Positions 50,195-58,906 of a stretch of 64,000 nt of DNA are shown in pieces; the stretch's first letter is position 1, and each line of letters begins with the position of its first letter. The translations under genes and the position numbers were made by a program. This DNA is from Armatimonadota bacterium. GTDB taxonomy: Bacteria > Bacillota > Desulfotomaculia > Desulfotomaculales > Nap2-2B. The stretch covers positions 1 through 64,000 of the forward strand of contig JAIMBK010000007.1 in assembly GCA_023511535.1 (NCBI GenBank). The letters are read 5' to 3'. Under the pieces are notes generated by a model. That model ran no database searches. It was not told where the DNA came from and saw nothing but the letters and a program-made list of their open reading frames with translations.

Positions 50195-51034
50195 TTAGTA
50201 TTCGGGCGGTAGTTTGTTCAACTGGGCTTTTGAGAAGACCGGCCCGTCTTTGCAGACAAATTTGTTCCCCACGTTGCACCGGCCGCACATTCCGATGCCG
50301 CACTTCATCCGGTTTTCCAGGGACAGAATAATCCGCTCCGGCGGGAAGCCCAGTTCTTCCAACACCGGAATAGTAAACCGGATCATTACCGGCGGGCCGC
50401 AGACTACGGCGTAGGCGTCAGCGGAGCTGGGCGCCACTTCTTTGGTCACTGCCGGCACAAAGCCCACCTTCTTCTGCCAGCCGTCGGCAGGGGCGTCAAT
50501 TGTGCAGATCAGGTTTATGTCGGAGCGCTTCTCCCACCCGGCTAACTCGTCTTTGTACAGCAGCAGGCCCGGATTGCGCGCCCCGTAAATAACGGTCAGC
50601 TCGCCGAAATCCCCCCGGTTGTCGGGATGTAGAATGTAAGTGGTCAGCGACCGCAGGGTGGTAAAGGCAAAACCGCCGCCGATAATCACCAGGTTTTTGC
50701 CTTTGAACTCCTCCAGCGGATAGCTGTTGCCCAGCGGCCCCCGCACCCCCAGAATGCTTCCTTCCGGCATCTCGTGCAGAGCACTGGTGACCACCCCCAC
50801 GCGGGCCACGGAAAATTTCAAAATGCCGGGCTCCGTAGGCGAAGAAGCCATCCCGAAAGGAGATTCCCCTTTGCCGAAAACGCAAACCTCCGCAAATTGC
50901 CCGGGTCTGTATACAAAAGCTTTTTCGTCCTCTTCCTTTAAAAACTGGAAAGTAAAGGAATGAATCAGGTTGTCGTCAGTCTCCACGACATGCCTGACCA
51001 GCTTTACCGGCGCCGGCACGTACGGATTTTTCAC
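50195..51034 (-). CDS. flxA: FlxA, FAD/NAD-binding subunit
   Basis: 279 residues of the ferredoxin-NADP reductase/PyrK-like family: YRPGQFAEVCVFGKGESPF (FAD), GVRGPLGNSYP, LVIIGGGFAFTTLRSL (NAD), and the C-terminal [2Fe-2S]-type CGIGMCGRCNVGNKFVCKDGP. FlxA is the NADH-oxidising subunit of the Flx-Hdr complex. The GTG start overlaps the flxB stop by 4 bases. The order flxD-flxC-flxB-flxA on the transcript is a rearranged version of the Desulfovibrio flxABCD layout. Confidence 0.9.
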   Translation of the reverse strand: MKNPYVPAPVKLVRHVVETDDNLIHSFTFQFLKEEDEKAFVYRPGQFAEVCVFGKGESPFGMASSPTEPGILKFSVARVGVVTSALHEMPEGSILGVRGPLGNSYPLEEFKGKNLVIIGGGFAFTTLRSLTTYILHPDNRGDFGELTVIYGARNPGLLLYKDELAGWEKRSDINLICTIDAPADGWQKKVGFVPAVTKEVAPSSADAYAVVCGPPVMIRFTIPVLEELGFPPERIILSLENRMKCGIGMCGRCNVGNKFVCKDGPVFSKAQLNKLPPEY

Positions 51035-52050
51035 TGCTGATCACCCCCGGCTTGACTGATCTGCTCGATTACCTGGCGGATGTCAAGATTCACCGGGCAG
51101 CTCAAAATACAGCGGCCGCACCCCACGCAGGCAATCGTCCCGTAGTTATCCACAAAGTACTTGAATTTATGCATGATTCGCTGCCGAAACCGTTCCTTAC
51201 CCGTCGGGCGGGGGTTGTGACCGGAGCCGTGGAGGGTAAAGAGCGGGAACATGCAGGCGTCCCAATTGCGGATCCGGCAGCCTTCCTTGCCGGCCGCCTC
51301 GTCGACGATGTCAAAACAGTGACACGTGGGACAGGTGTAAGTACAGGCAGCACATCCCAGGCATTTCTCGGCGAGCAGGGCCCAGATTGGATCGTCAAAA
51401 TTAACGTCCAGCCGGTACTTCAACCCTCCCAGGTCAACCAGGGTGGAGCAGACAGCGCTCTCTTTAACCGCCCGGGCGGCTTCCTGCGCTTCCTGGCCGG
51501 CGACAGGCAGTTCCATTCCAGAAAGCAATTCTTTGCCCCGCTCCGTTACCACCTCCACCAGGTATTGGTCACCGATGTCCACAAAGAGAAGATCCAGGCC
51601 TTCGGCGGAAAAGGGACCGCCGCTCAGGGAGGTGCAAAAACAGGTAGCCGCCGGCTGATTACACCCCAGTCCCACCAGGACGGTATTGTTTCTTCTGGTC
51701 AAGTAGTACGGGTCCACGTACTGATCTCCGTTAAAAACCTTGTCCAGCAAAAGAAAACTTTTGGCGTCGCAAGGTCTTACCCCGACGACGACTTTCTTGC
51801 TTTCGTCAACCTGCTCTGTTAATTGCACGCCGCCGGTTTCACAGCGATAGCAGAAGAGCTTCTCCGAACGGGGGAAAAGAATCTCTTTGGGCGGAATCCT
51901 GGAATTGGTATAATTCAGGACTGCCTGCTCGCCGGATCTGATTTGTTGAAAGCAAAAATAATCACCTTCTTTGACCGGAGCAAATACCTGGTAAGCCGGT
52001 ATTAATTTATTTAACCAGCTGGTTATCTGGTCCTTATTTAAAAGCAACAC
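51031..52050 (-). CDS. flxB: FlxB, iron-sulfur subunit
   Basis: 339 residues like the hydrogenase beta/anaerobic sulfite reductase A family: QVFAPVKEGDYFCFQQI, VVGVRPCDAKSFLLLDKVF, then two C-terminal [4Fe-4S] motifs (CLGCAACTYTCPTC and CVGCGRCILSCPVN). It carries electrons from FlxA. GTG start at 52050 behind AAGGAGGG. It is coupled to flxA by a 4-base overlap. Confidence 0.88.
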   Translation of the reverse strand: MLLLNKDQITSWLNKLIPAYQVFAPVKEGDYFCFQQIRSGEQAVLNYTNSRIPPKEILFPRSEKLFCYRCETGGVQLTEQVDESKKVVVGVRPCDAKSFLLLDKVFNGDQYVDPYYLTRRNNTVLVGLGCNQPAATCFCTSLSGGPFSAEGLDLLFVDIGDQYLVEVVTERGKELLSGMELPVAGQEAQEAARAVKESAVCSTLVDLGGLKYRLDVNFDDPIWALLAEKCLGCAACTYTCPTCHCFDIVDEAAGKEGCRIRNWDACMFPLFTLHGSGHNPRPTGKERFRQRIMHKFKYFVDNYGTIACVGCGRCILSCPVNLDIRQVIEQISQAGGDQQ

Positions 52051-52071
52051 CTCTTACCCTTCCCTCCTTAA

Positions 52072-53010
52072 CTAGGTTAAACTGATCGGAGCAGCCAGCG
52101 GAGGCTTTTCTTCCAGACTGACTCCGGCGGTATAACCAAACACCTCCTGAACGTCCTTCGTCATTTTACTGGTTAAAACATGTAAATTAATCCCCATCGG
52201 ACAGGCCCGGTCGCAGGCCCCGCAGTCCACACAGCGCCCGGCCAGGTGAATCACCCGGACGGCCTGGAAAAATACGTTGTCCTGAACATTTAAGGACGAT
52301 CTGCTGAGCCATTCGGGTACGGAGCAATCGGCAAAACATTCTTCGCAAAAGCACATGGGGCAGGCCTGCCGGCAGGCGTAGCAACGAATGCAACGGGACA
52401 ATTCGGCAAACAGGTAAGCCCGCTTTTCGGCCGGCGCCTTTGCTTCCCAATCCACTTCGCCGGCTTTGGATCTGGAGTCGGCTCCTTTGGCGGGAACCGG
52501 CTCACCCAGCAGGATGTCATATAACACCGGATTGGGGTGCGGACAGGTTAAACACGAATCGTGGAGCAATTGCTCCAGAAGGACGGTCTCCTGAAAATCC
52601 CTTCCTTTCAAACGAACCTGTCCGTCATTTACTTCCGCCTCCAGCAATTCCTTTCCCGCCAAAAGACGGTTTACTTTCCGGCGATCAATCATTCCCCGGC
52701 AGGGTACACCGATGATCACCAGCTTTTCGCGGTTAATCTGGTTTTCTTTGATCAGCTCCACGATCGAGCGACTGTCGCAACCCTTGGCCACCACGGCCAG
52801 CTTTTCCGGCCTCCGGCGTAAAAATACGGCCAGGTTGTTTTCGCAGCCGTAGCCCCAGACCAGGTTTTGCGCCTCGTGCGGCCGGCGGATAAAGCAGGGC
52901 GTGTTGCGCAAAGGAAGACTCCCGGCGGCAAACCCTACCACCAGCTCCACTTCTTTATCCCGCAAAAGCCTTTCGGCCGTTTCCTGAATCGCCCCCGTCA
53001 ATTCACGCAC
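52072..53010 (-). CDS. flxC: FlxC, iron-sulfur subunit
   Basis: 312 residues. The N-terminal part (VELVVGFAAGSLPLRNTPCF, GCDSRSIVELIKE, IIGVPCRGMIDRR) resembles the FrhB-like N-terminal fold. Two ferredoxin clusters follow (CIRCYACRQACPMCFCEECF and CVDCGACDRACPMG). The GTG at 53010 overlaps the flxD end by 13 bases. It would sit between FlxB and FlxD in the electron path to HdrA. It is close in pattern to Flx/Flox subunit C of sulfate reducers. Confidence 0.85.
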   Translation of the reverse strand: MRELTGAIQETAERLLRDKEVELVVGFAAGSLPLRNTPCFIRRPHEAQNLVWGYGCENNLAVFLRRRPEKLAVVAKGCDSRSIVELIKENQINREKLVIIGVPCRGMIDRRKVNRLLAGKELLEAEVNDGQVRLKGRDFQETVLLEQLLHDSCLTCPHPNPVLYDILLGEPVPAKGADSRSKAGEVDWEAKAPAEKRAYLFAELSRCIRCYACRQACPMCFCEECFADCSVPEWLSRSSLNVQDNVFFQAVRVIHLAGRCVDCGACDRACPMGINLHVLTSKMTKDVQEVFGYTAGVSLEEKPPLAAPISLT

Positions 53011-53438
53011 TTCTCTAACCCCCCCGCATCTTTCGCGCCCAGTGGGTTGGGACCCAGCGCCTTCAGCTGATTGGTGAAATCAGTTGCTATTTCCGCAAAC
53101 CGGTCCCCCTCCGAGGCGGAAACCCATTCCAGCCGGAACCGCCCGGGTTCAATGCCCAGCGTTTGCAGGTGCCGCTGCACGATCCTGGCGCGCCTTTCGG
53201 CGTTATAATTGCCACTAACATAGTGGCAGTCCCCGGGGTGTCACCCGCCGACCAGCACGCCGTCCGCGCCGGTGAAAAAGGCTTTCAGGATAAACATAGG
53301 GTTAACCCTTCCCGAGCAGGGCACTCTGACGACCGTTACGTTCGGGGGATACTGAAAACGCAGGGACCCGGCCAGGTCGGCGCCGGCGTAACTGCACCAG
53401 TTACAAAGAAAGGCGATTATTTTTGGTTCAAATTGCAT
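52998..53438 (-). CDS. flxD: FlxD/MvhD-type subunit, selenoprotein (in-frame UGA = Sec)
   Basis: 146 codons with one in-frame TGA at 53241-53243. Before it: [23 protein letters not shown]...[27 protein letters not shown]. After it: [20 protein letters not shown]. The paralogue at 45302-45727 has cysteine at exactly this place (AGCMEGDCH), and the homologous archaeal VhuD is a known selenoprotein. Both halves remain in the same frame with no other lesion, and a bSECIS-like hairpin starts 12 bases downstream. It links FlxABC to HdrA by a [2Fe-2S] cluster. The true stop is the second TGA at 52998. A conventional reading would give two short false ORFs. Confidence 0.9.
53210..53243 (-). promoter_or_regulatory. 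UGA codon and bacterial SECIS-like hairpin in flxD
   Basis: After the UGA (53243-53241) come 12 bases, then UGCCACUA-UGU-UAGUGGCA, a perfect 8-bp stem with a three-base loop containing G 22 bases from the UGA. This matches the bSECIS rule of a short stem-loop with a loop G about 16-37 bases downstream. Confidence 0.85.
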
Positions 53439-53530
53439 GCCCGTTTCTCACTCCTTTGGTTACCTATGCTGAGTATGGGTTTCGAGTTATCCTGATCAAT
53501 TCGGATTCTCTGTACCCGCAATTCACATAA

Positions 53531-54421
53531 TTATTCTTTCCTGACCCTGTCGATAAAACTCCTTACGTTCGTCTCGGCCAGCCCGGCCACCTGCTCCGGA
53601 TCGGCACCCAGACACAGCGCCAGAAGCTGCATATAGTGCAAAACGGGAATCTCAAATTTAATTTTCTTGTCTTTTTGCAGGAATTTCTGGGCGGTGTCAA
53701 ACTGCAGCAGGCAAGAGCTGCAACCGGTCACCAGCAGGTCGGGGTTAACCTCTTCCTTCATGGAAACAAGCTTTTTCTCCACCAGATGGAAGGATTTTTC
53801 CATGTCGGCGCTCCGCATGGCGCCCATCCCGCAGCAATCGAGCAGGCGCGTATAGTAGCCAACGGTTGCCCCCAGGGCTTCACACATTTCTTTTAACACC
53901 CGGGGGTGAAAGGTATCTTCTTCCTTATCGAAATATACCTTGCTGGGCCAGAGGCTATGGCAGCCCGGCTGCAGGGCGATGGTAAAACCATCGAGTTTAT
54001 ATTTAAGGGCCTCCCTGATTCTGTCCGGACCCAGTTCGTGATCCAGATAATAGTGAGCAAGCCTGACCTGGCTGGTCCCCTTATATTCCCGGCCGATATT
54101 CCGGAGGAGTTCGTTAACCCTGGTTTTTAACTCCGGGTCGTGATCCAGCTTGTATTTTGCCTCGGCCAGGCTGCCGTAACAACTCCCGCAGACAGTAACA
54201 ATATCCAGCCCCTTTTCCTCGGCGAGGGCAAGATTCCTGGCTCCTACGGCGCACCAGCCCGCCACATCCACGGAAGGCAGCGTCCCCCAGCTGGGGCAGC
54301 AGGACTGCCCATCCAGGTTATCCAGTTCCACCCCCAGGGCGGGAAGCGCATACCGCACCGCCTGCTCGAGATCGGGCCGGTTAAAGGCTGTGTTGCAGCC
54401 GACAAAAAACCCTATTTTCAT
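53531..54421 (-). CDS. hdrB: HdrB, CCG-domain subunit
   Basis: 296 residues with two CCG domains: VGCNTAFNRPDLE, QSCCPSWGTL, CGSCYGSLAEAK, GCHSLWPSKV, LDCCGMGAMRS, TGCSSCLLQFD. HdrB carries the noncubane [4Fe-4S] clusters that reduce a disulfide or another acceptor. It starts 3 bases after hdrC ends. In Flx-Hdr complexes the HdrB substrate is a low-molecular-weight or DsrC-type disulfide; here, beside MetF, the acceptor is unknown. Confidence 0.93.
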   Translation of the reverse strand: MKIGFFVGCNTAFNRPDLEQAVRYALPALGVELDNLDGQSCCPSWGTLPSVDVAGWCAVGARNLALAEEKGLDIVTVCGSCYGSLAEAKYKLDHDPELKTRVNELLRNIGREYKGTSQVRLAHYYLDHELGPDRIREALKYKLDGFTIALQPGCHSLWPSKVYFDKEEDTFHPRVLKEMCEALGATVGYYTRLLDCCGMGAMRSADMEKSFHLVEKKLVSMKEEVNPDLLVTGCSSCLLQFDTAQKFLQKDKKIKFEIPVLHYMQLLALCLGADPEQVAGLAETNVRSFIDRVRKE

Positions 54422-54424
54422 TCG

Positions 54425-55006
54425 CTACACCTCGCAAGTCTCGCTTACGCCCGTCTCGCCCATAGGGATAATCCCCAGGTCGGCCAGGGCGGAATTCCGG
54501 ATAATTGTTTGGAGTTCCTGTAAAGCCTTTTTGCTGGCGACCGTAGAGGGCGGCTTTTCCGGCAGGCCCACTTTCGCCCGCGTATTTCCTGCGCCGGCCA
54601 GATAAACGGCATGGCCGGTATCGTAAAGCGACTTCAGGCCTTCCACGGAAAGGGTGGGCAGGGCAAATTCCCTGATCGCCACCCGGCGCATGGCCTGAAC
54701 AACCTCAAAAGGATTAACCTCCCGCGGACACACTTCGGTGCAACGATTGCAAGACTGGCAGGCCCAGATGCTTGAGTCGTCCAGCAGTTCCTCGCGCAGC
54801 CCCAAAAGAATCGCGTGAATCACTTTTTTATTAAAAAAGGAAAAGCCAGCCAGCACCATCGGGCAGGCGGCGGCGCACTTGGCGCACTGGATACATTCCA
54901 GCAATTCCGCACCGCCCAACTCTCTGATTTCTCCCGCCAGAGCGGGATCGCCCGCCGAGAGATTAACAACTCCCGTTACCGCTTGCATCTCAGACACTAA
55001 TCTCAC
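54425..55006 (-). CDS. hdrC: HdrC, iron-sulfur subunit
   Basis: 193 residues with two [4Fe-4S] motifs (CIQCAKCAAACP and CQSCNRCTEVCP). GTG starts at 55006 and 54997 are both possible; the latter follows GGGGGTGAG closely. It transmits electrons from HdrA to HdrB. It lies between hdrA and hdrB with gaps under 10 bases. Confidence 0.93.
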   Translation of the reverse strand: MRLVSEMQAVTGVVNLSAGDPALAGEIRELGGAELLECIQCAKCAAACPMVLAGFSFFNKKVIHAILLGLREELLDDSSIWACQSCNRCTEVCPREVNPFEVVQAMRRVAIREFALPTLSVEGLKSLYDTGHAVYLAGAGNTRAKVGLPEKPPSTVASKKALQELQTIIRNSALADLGIIPMGETGVSETCEV

Positions 55007-55015
55007 CCCCGGATT

Positions 55016-57025
55016 TTAGGAAGCTAAGGCTTTAATCTGCGCGCTGATTTGGGCGTTGGTGAATCCGTGCAGCGTAATCGCTCCCGACGGGCAGGCCGCC
55101 GCGCATACACCGCAGCCGGCGCACAGGGCTTCGTCGATGTGCGAACGCAGCCTTCCTTTATCCTCCACCAGTTTAATCGCCGAGTACGGGCAAAGCTTTT
55201 CGCAAGTACCGCAGCCGGAGCACTTCCGCTGGTTTACCTCCGAAATCAATGGTTCGACCACGATCTTGCCGAAGGTGAGGGGGACCGCCGCTGCCGAAGA
55301 AGCCGCCCGCGCCTGGGACACTGCCTCGGGGATGTCCTTGGGACCCTGCGCACAGCCGGCGATGTAAACGCCCCGCACCGGCGTTTCCACCGGATAGAGT
55401 TTGGTGTGCATTTCCTTCAAGAATCCCTCGCTGCCGCACGTAATGCCCAGTTTCCGGCCCAGTTCGGCAAGACCCGGCGCAGGTTCGATGGCCGTGGCCA
55501 GGACCACCAGATCGGCCTCCAGTTCCACCGGCGCCCCCAGGTCAACGTCGTAAGCGCGGACTCTTAACCGGTCACCCGGCAGTTCGTCTACTCCCCCGAC
55601 GCGGCCGCGCAGCATCTTGATGCCCAGGTTGCGGCAGTAGTTGTAGTATTCCTCGAAGTCTTTCCCGGCGGTACGAACGTCAATGAAGAAAATATAAATA
55701 TCGGTCTCCGGATACTTTTCCTTGATTAACCGGGCTTCCTTCAACATGTACATACAACAGACCTTGGAACAATAGGTATGGTGCCTTTTATCCCGGCTGC
55801 CCACGCAGGAAACGAAAGCGATCGTTTTGGGCTTTTCCTTGTCCGACGGGCGCTCGAAGTGACCTGCCGTAGGCCCGGTGGCCGAGAGGATGCGTTCCAG
55901 CTGCATGGCCGTGACAACGTTGGGCGATTGCGGCGAGTACTCCTTAAACGGCGCTTTGTCCATCACCCGGTAGCCGGTGGTCACGATAATGGTGCCGACG
56001 GCGAGCTCAATAATCTCGCCTTCCGGATCATACGCCTTTGAGCGGTCACAGGCACCGGTCTTGCACGCTCTTTCGCACGGGGCCAGGATGGGTTTGCCGG
56101 TTTTGGAATGGATTCTGGGCGCGGTTCCGATGGTCCGCTTCCCGCAATTAAGACAGTGTTCGAGATCCACCACCGCCTTTTTTGGTACCGCCTGGGGAAA
56201 CTCAATATATACGGCCCTGCGGTTATCCATTCCTTCGTTGAACTCGTTGGGGATCCTGGCCGGACAGGCATTCACGCAATCGCCGCACCCGGTGCACTTA
56301 TCCCAGTCAATGTACGTCTGTTTCCTTCTTACCTTCACTTTGAAGTTCCCGAAGGATCCCTCGACCGATTCCACTTCGGAATAGGTCAGCAGCTTGATCT
56401 TCGGATGGGTTCCCACCCGCACCATAACCGGGGTCAGGATACAGGCGGAACAATCGTTGGTGGGGAAGGTCTTGTCGAGCTTGGCCATGTTGCCCCCGAT
56501 CGACGGATTTTTTTCCACCAGGTAGACCTGATAACCCATCCCCGCCAAATCAAGCGCGGCAAACATGCCGGCCACGCCGCCGCCGACCACCAGCGCCGCC
56601 GGCGTTACTTCCACGAACCTGTCTTCCAGCGGTTCCAGGAAAGCGGCCTTCGCCACGGCGCTGGCCACCAGCTTCTTCGCTTTGGCGGTGGCCCCCTCCT
56701 TATCGTGCCAGTGCGCCCAGCTGTCCTGGTCACGGATGTTCGCCATTTCAAAAAGATACTTGTTAAGCCCCGCCTCCGCCACCGCCTCCCGGAAAATCGG
56801 CTCGTGCGTGCGCGGCGTACAGGCCGCCACCACCACCCGGTCCACGAGGCCGGCTCTTATATCCTGCTTAATTAATTCCTGGCCCGGATCAGAACACATG
56901 AAAAGGTAGTCCCGGGCAATCGCTACCTCCGGGAGCTGCTCAGCGTATTTTCTAACCTCTTCAACATTCACAGCGCCGGCGATATTCTCGCCGCAATGGC
57001 AGATGTAGACGCCAATCCTGGGCAC
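55016..57025 (-). CDS. hdrA: HdrA, bifurcating flavin subunit
   Basis: 669 residues, the standard length. CHCGENIAGAVNVEEV near the N-terminus, CTPRTHEPIFRE, the FAD fold GGGVAGMFAALDLAGMG, KTFPTNDCSACILTP, CTGCGDCVNACP, an additional Cys segment (CLNCGKR...CERACKTGACD), VSCVGSRDKRHH, and the C-terminal CSGCGTCEKLCP and CAGCGVCAAACP. The FAD here is where NADH-derived electrons would be split between ferredoxin and HdrB. GTG start at 57025 after GGGAGGGGATAGA. Confidence 0.95.
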   Translation of the reverse strand: MPRIGVYICHCGENIAGAVNVEEVRKYAEQLPEVAIARDYLFMCSDPGQELIKQDIRAGLVDRVVVAACTPRTHEPIFREAVAEAGLNKYLFEMANIRDQDSWAHWHDKEGATAKAKKLVASAVAKAAFLEPLEDRFVEVTPAALVVGGGVAGMFAALDLAGMGYQVYLVEKNPSIGGNMAKLDKTFPTNDCSACILTPVMVRVGTHPKIKLLTYSEVESVEGSFGNFKVKVRRKQTYIDWDKCTGCGDCVNACPARIPNEFNEGMDNRRAVYIEFPQAVPKKAVVDLEHCLNCGKRTIGTAPRIHSKTGKPILAPCERACKTGACDRSKAYDPEGEIIELAVGTIIVTTGYRVMDKAPFKEYSPQSPNVVTAMQLERILSATGPTAGHFERPSDKEKPKTIAFVSCVGSRDKRHHTYCSKVCCMYMLKEARLIKEKYPETDIYIFFIDVRTAGKDFEEYYNYCRNLGIKMLRGRVGGVDELPGDRLRVRAYDVDLGAPVELEADLVVLATAIEPAPGLAELGRKLGITCGSEGFLKEMHTKLYPVETPVRGVYIAGCAQGPKDIPEAVSQARAASSAAAVPLTFGKIVVEPLISEVNQRKCSGCGTCEKLCPYSAIKLVEDKGRLRSHIDEALCAGCGVCAAACPSGAITLHGFTNAQISAQIKALAS

Positions 57026-57105
57026 TCTATCCCCTCCCTAAAGAGATATCGAATTATCGCTTGCCGGTCCATTTTGACCTGCGGCTTTTCCAGGAACCCG
57101 CTCAA

Positions 57106-57900
57106 CTACCGTTGCCGGAAGGTTTTGGTAAACGAATCGCAGTAAATATCCTTGTTTAACAGGATATTGGCCGCGGCGACGGCATCCAGCAAAGCGTCGT
57201 CGTCCAGGTCGACGATGGCGGAATCCAGCCCGGCCGCCATGGACATGACCAGGAAGGTGCGGTTGAGCAGGTGCCGGTCGGCGCAACGCTGGGATACGTT
57301 GCTTAAGCCCATGGTCGTCTTGGGCGGGGGATCGGCCAGCATCTTAATCTGCCGCAGGGCCTCCAACACTTCCGGGCCGTGCTCCTGGCCTACGTTGCAG
57401 GGGAGGACCAGCGGGTCGATGTAGAGATCTTCCATGGGAATCCCGTTGGCGTCGGCGTTGACTACGATTTCCATGGCCAGGGCGGCGCGGTCGGCGGCGC
57501 TCTTGGGCACGCCCTTTTCGTTCATGGCCAGGCCGATAACGGCTGCTCCGTATTTAGCCGCCATGGGCAGGTAGATATCCATTTTCCACTGGTCGGCGGT
57601 GGTGGAATTAATCAAAGCCTTTCCTTTATGGACCGCCAGACCCGCCTCGATGGCCTCCGGATTGGTGGAATCGAGGCAACAGGGGAGGTCGACCGTTTCC
57701 TGGGCGATTTTCACCAGCCATTCCATGACGGCCGGCTGATCCTTGGCGTCGACCGTGGGGCCGGTATTGATGTCCAGAAAAGCGGCGCACCGCTCAAACT
57801 GGCGTTTCGCCCAGTAGCGGATGGGCTCCGGATCGCGGTTCAAGATGGCTTCCCGGATATCTTTAAACATTCCGTTGATTCGCTCGCCGATTAAAATCAT
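57106..57900 (-). CDS. acsE: Methyl-THF:corrinoid iron-sulfur protein methyltransferase AcsE
   Basis: 264 residues of the pterin-binding TIM-barrel family: ILIGERINGMFKD, LDINTGPTVDAKDQPAVMEWLV, CLDSTNPEAIEAGL, LINSTTADQWK, IGLAMNEKG, DLYIDPLVLPCNVGQEHG, GLSNVSQ. It moves the methyl group from methyl-THF to the cobalt of AcsC/AcsD. ATG at 57900, 8 bases after AAGGAGG. It follows acsD. Confidence 0.96.
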   Translation of the reverse strand: MILIGERINGMFKDIREAILNRDPEPIRYWAKRQFERCAAFLDINTGPTVDAKDQPAVMEWLVKIAQETVDLPCCLDSTNPEAIEAGLAVHKGKALINSTTADQWKMDIYLPMAAKYGAAVIGLAMNEKGVPKSAADRAALAMEIVVNADANGIPMEDLYIDPLVLPCNVGQEHGPEVLEALRQIKMLADPPPKTTMGLSNVSQRCADRHLLNRTFLVMSMAAGLDSAIVDLDDDALLDAVAAANILLNKDIYCDSFTKTFRQR

Positions 57901-57931
57901 CAAACTGGCCTCCTTATCAAATTTTTATTTT

Positions 57932-58882
57932 TTAATACACATTCGGCTCCATCATTTTCGCGATGTGCGCCCGGAACTGTTTCATGGATTCCGGATGCCG
58001 CATCACCATGATGGCACCGCCCGCCTGAGCGAAGGAAGTCGCCGTCAAGGTCTCCCAGAGAATGGCGCGCCGGACCTGGTCGCCCCATTCCGGAGCTTCT
58101 TCCGCCGTGCTCTTGGCTTCTTTGGTCTTCCAGACTTCCTGACCCACAAAACAAATCACCGGCATGGCCAGCATTTTATCACCCGTTAAAGCACCGATTC
58201 TGGCCCGCTCCATAATCGAATAAGCGTATTCCAGGCCGTAGCCCAACGCCCCGACCAGGGGGTCGATGGCAATCCGGTCGGCCGCCAGGTTCATTTCCAT
58301 GATCAAAATGTTCAGCTGCTTGGCCAGATTGATGTCCAGCGGCGACGAAGCGATGATGCTGTGACCGTGAACCAGGCAGGTGGCCGTAATGGTTTTATAG
58401 TTTTCCGGTTTGGCGCACCCCAGCAGGCAATTTTTCCCGCTCAAGGCCTCGCCCACCGCTTCAATCACTTCCGCGTCCTTGGCCTCCACCCCGGAGCCGA
58501 CAACAATCAGGGGCCTGTTCACGGCTTCCGCTACAGCTTTCGCCGTAGCAGCGCACTCGGCGGGGCTGCTGTTTTTATTGTCCGGATGCGAGCTCAGCAA
58601 GCTCAGGCAGATTAAATCCGCCCCGTATTCTTCGCATTTTTTCGCCCAGGCCACCGGATCGTTCAAGACGCCCTCAAAAGCGGAGGTAAGCACCGCGGGC
58701 CAGCCCTCGGGTTCCATGTCCCACACTTCCAGGGCCACCACGGGCCGATGGGGAATCCGGCCTTCAAAATGCAGGAAAGGCAGGGCAGCCTCACCGCCCA
58801 CCTTGACAACGTTGGGTTCAGTGCCGATCACCAGCTCGCTCACCTGGCTGGTCCATTTTTCTTTCGCAATCGTAACCGCCAC
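57932..58882 (-). CDS. acsD: Corrinoid iron-sulfur protein small subunit AcsD
   Basis: 316 residues: ELVIGTEPNVVKVGGEAALPFLHFEG, RPVVALEVWDMEPEGWPAVL, CEEYGADLICLSLLSSHPD, VVGSGVEAKDAEVIEAVGE, DPLVGALGYGLEYAYSIMER, and CFVGQEVWKTKEAK. AcsD is the TIM-barrel subunit that pairs with AcsC to hold the corrinoid. GTG start after GGGAGAG. It lies between cooC and acsE. Confidence 0.96.
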   Translation of the reverse strand: MAVTIAKEKWTSQVSELVIGTEPNVVKVGGEAALPFLHFEGRIPHRPVVALEVWDMEPEGWPAVLTSAFEGVLNDPVAWAKKCEEYGADLICLSLLSSHPDNKNSSPAECAATAKAVAEAVNRPLIVVGSGVEAKDAEVIEAVGEALSGKNCLLGCAKPENYKTITATCLVHGHSIIASSPLDINLAKQLNILIMEMNLAADRIAIDPLVGALGYGLEYAYSIMERARIGALTGDKMLAMPVICFVGQEVWKTKEAKSTAEEAPEWGDQVRRAILWETLTATSFAQAGGAIMVMRHPESMKQFRAHIAKMMEPNVY

Positions 58883-58906
58883 GATGATCTCTCCCTTCCA
58901 GAAAAA

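Noticed and set aside
52998-53438. Two short ORFs (53241-53438 and 52998-53180) as separate genes or a pseudogene
   Set aside because: Both are in one frame, both match the same family on either side of the UGA, and the UGA replaces a conserved cysteine with a hairpin after it. A Sec codon explains it better than decay.
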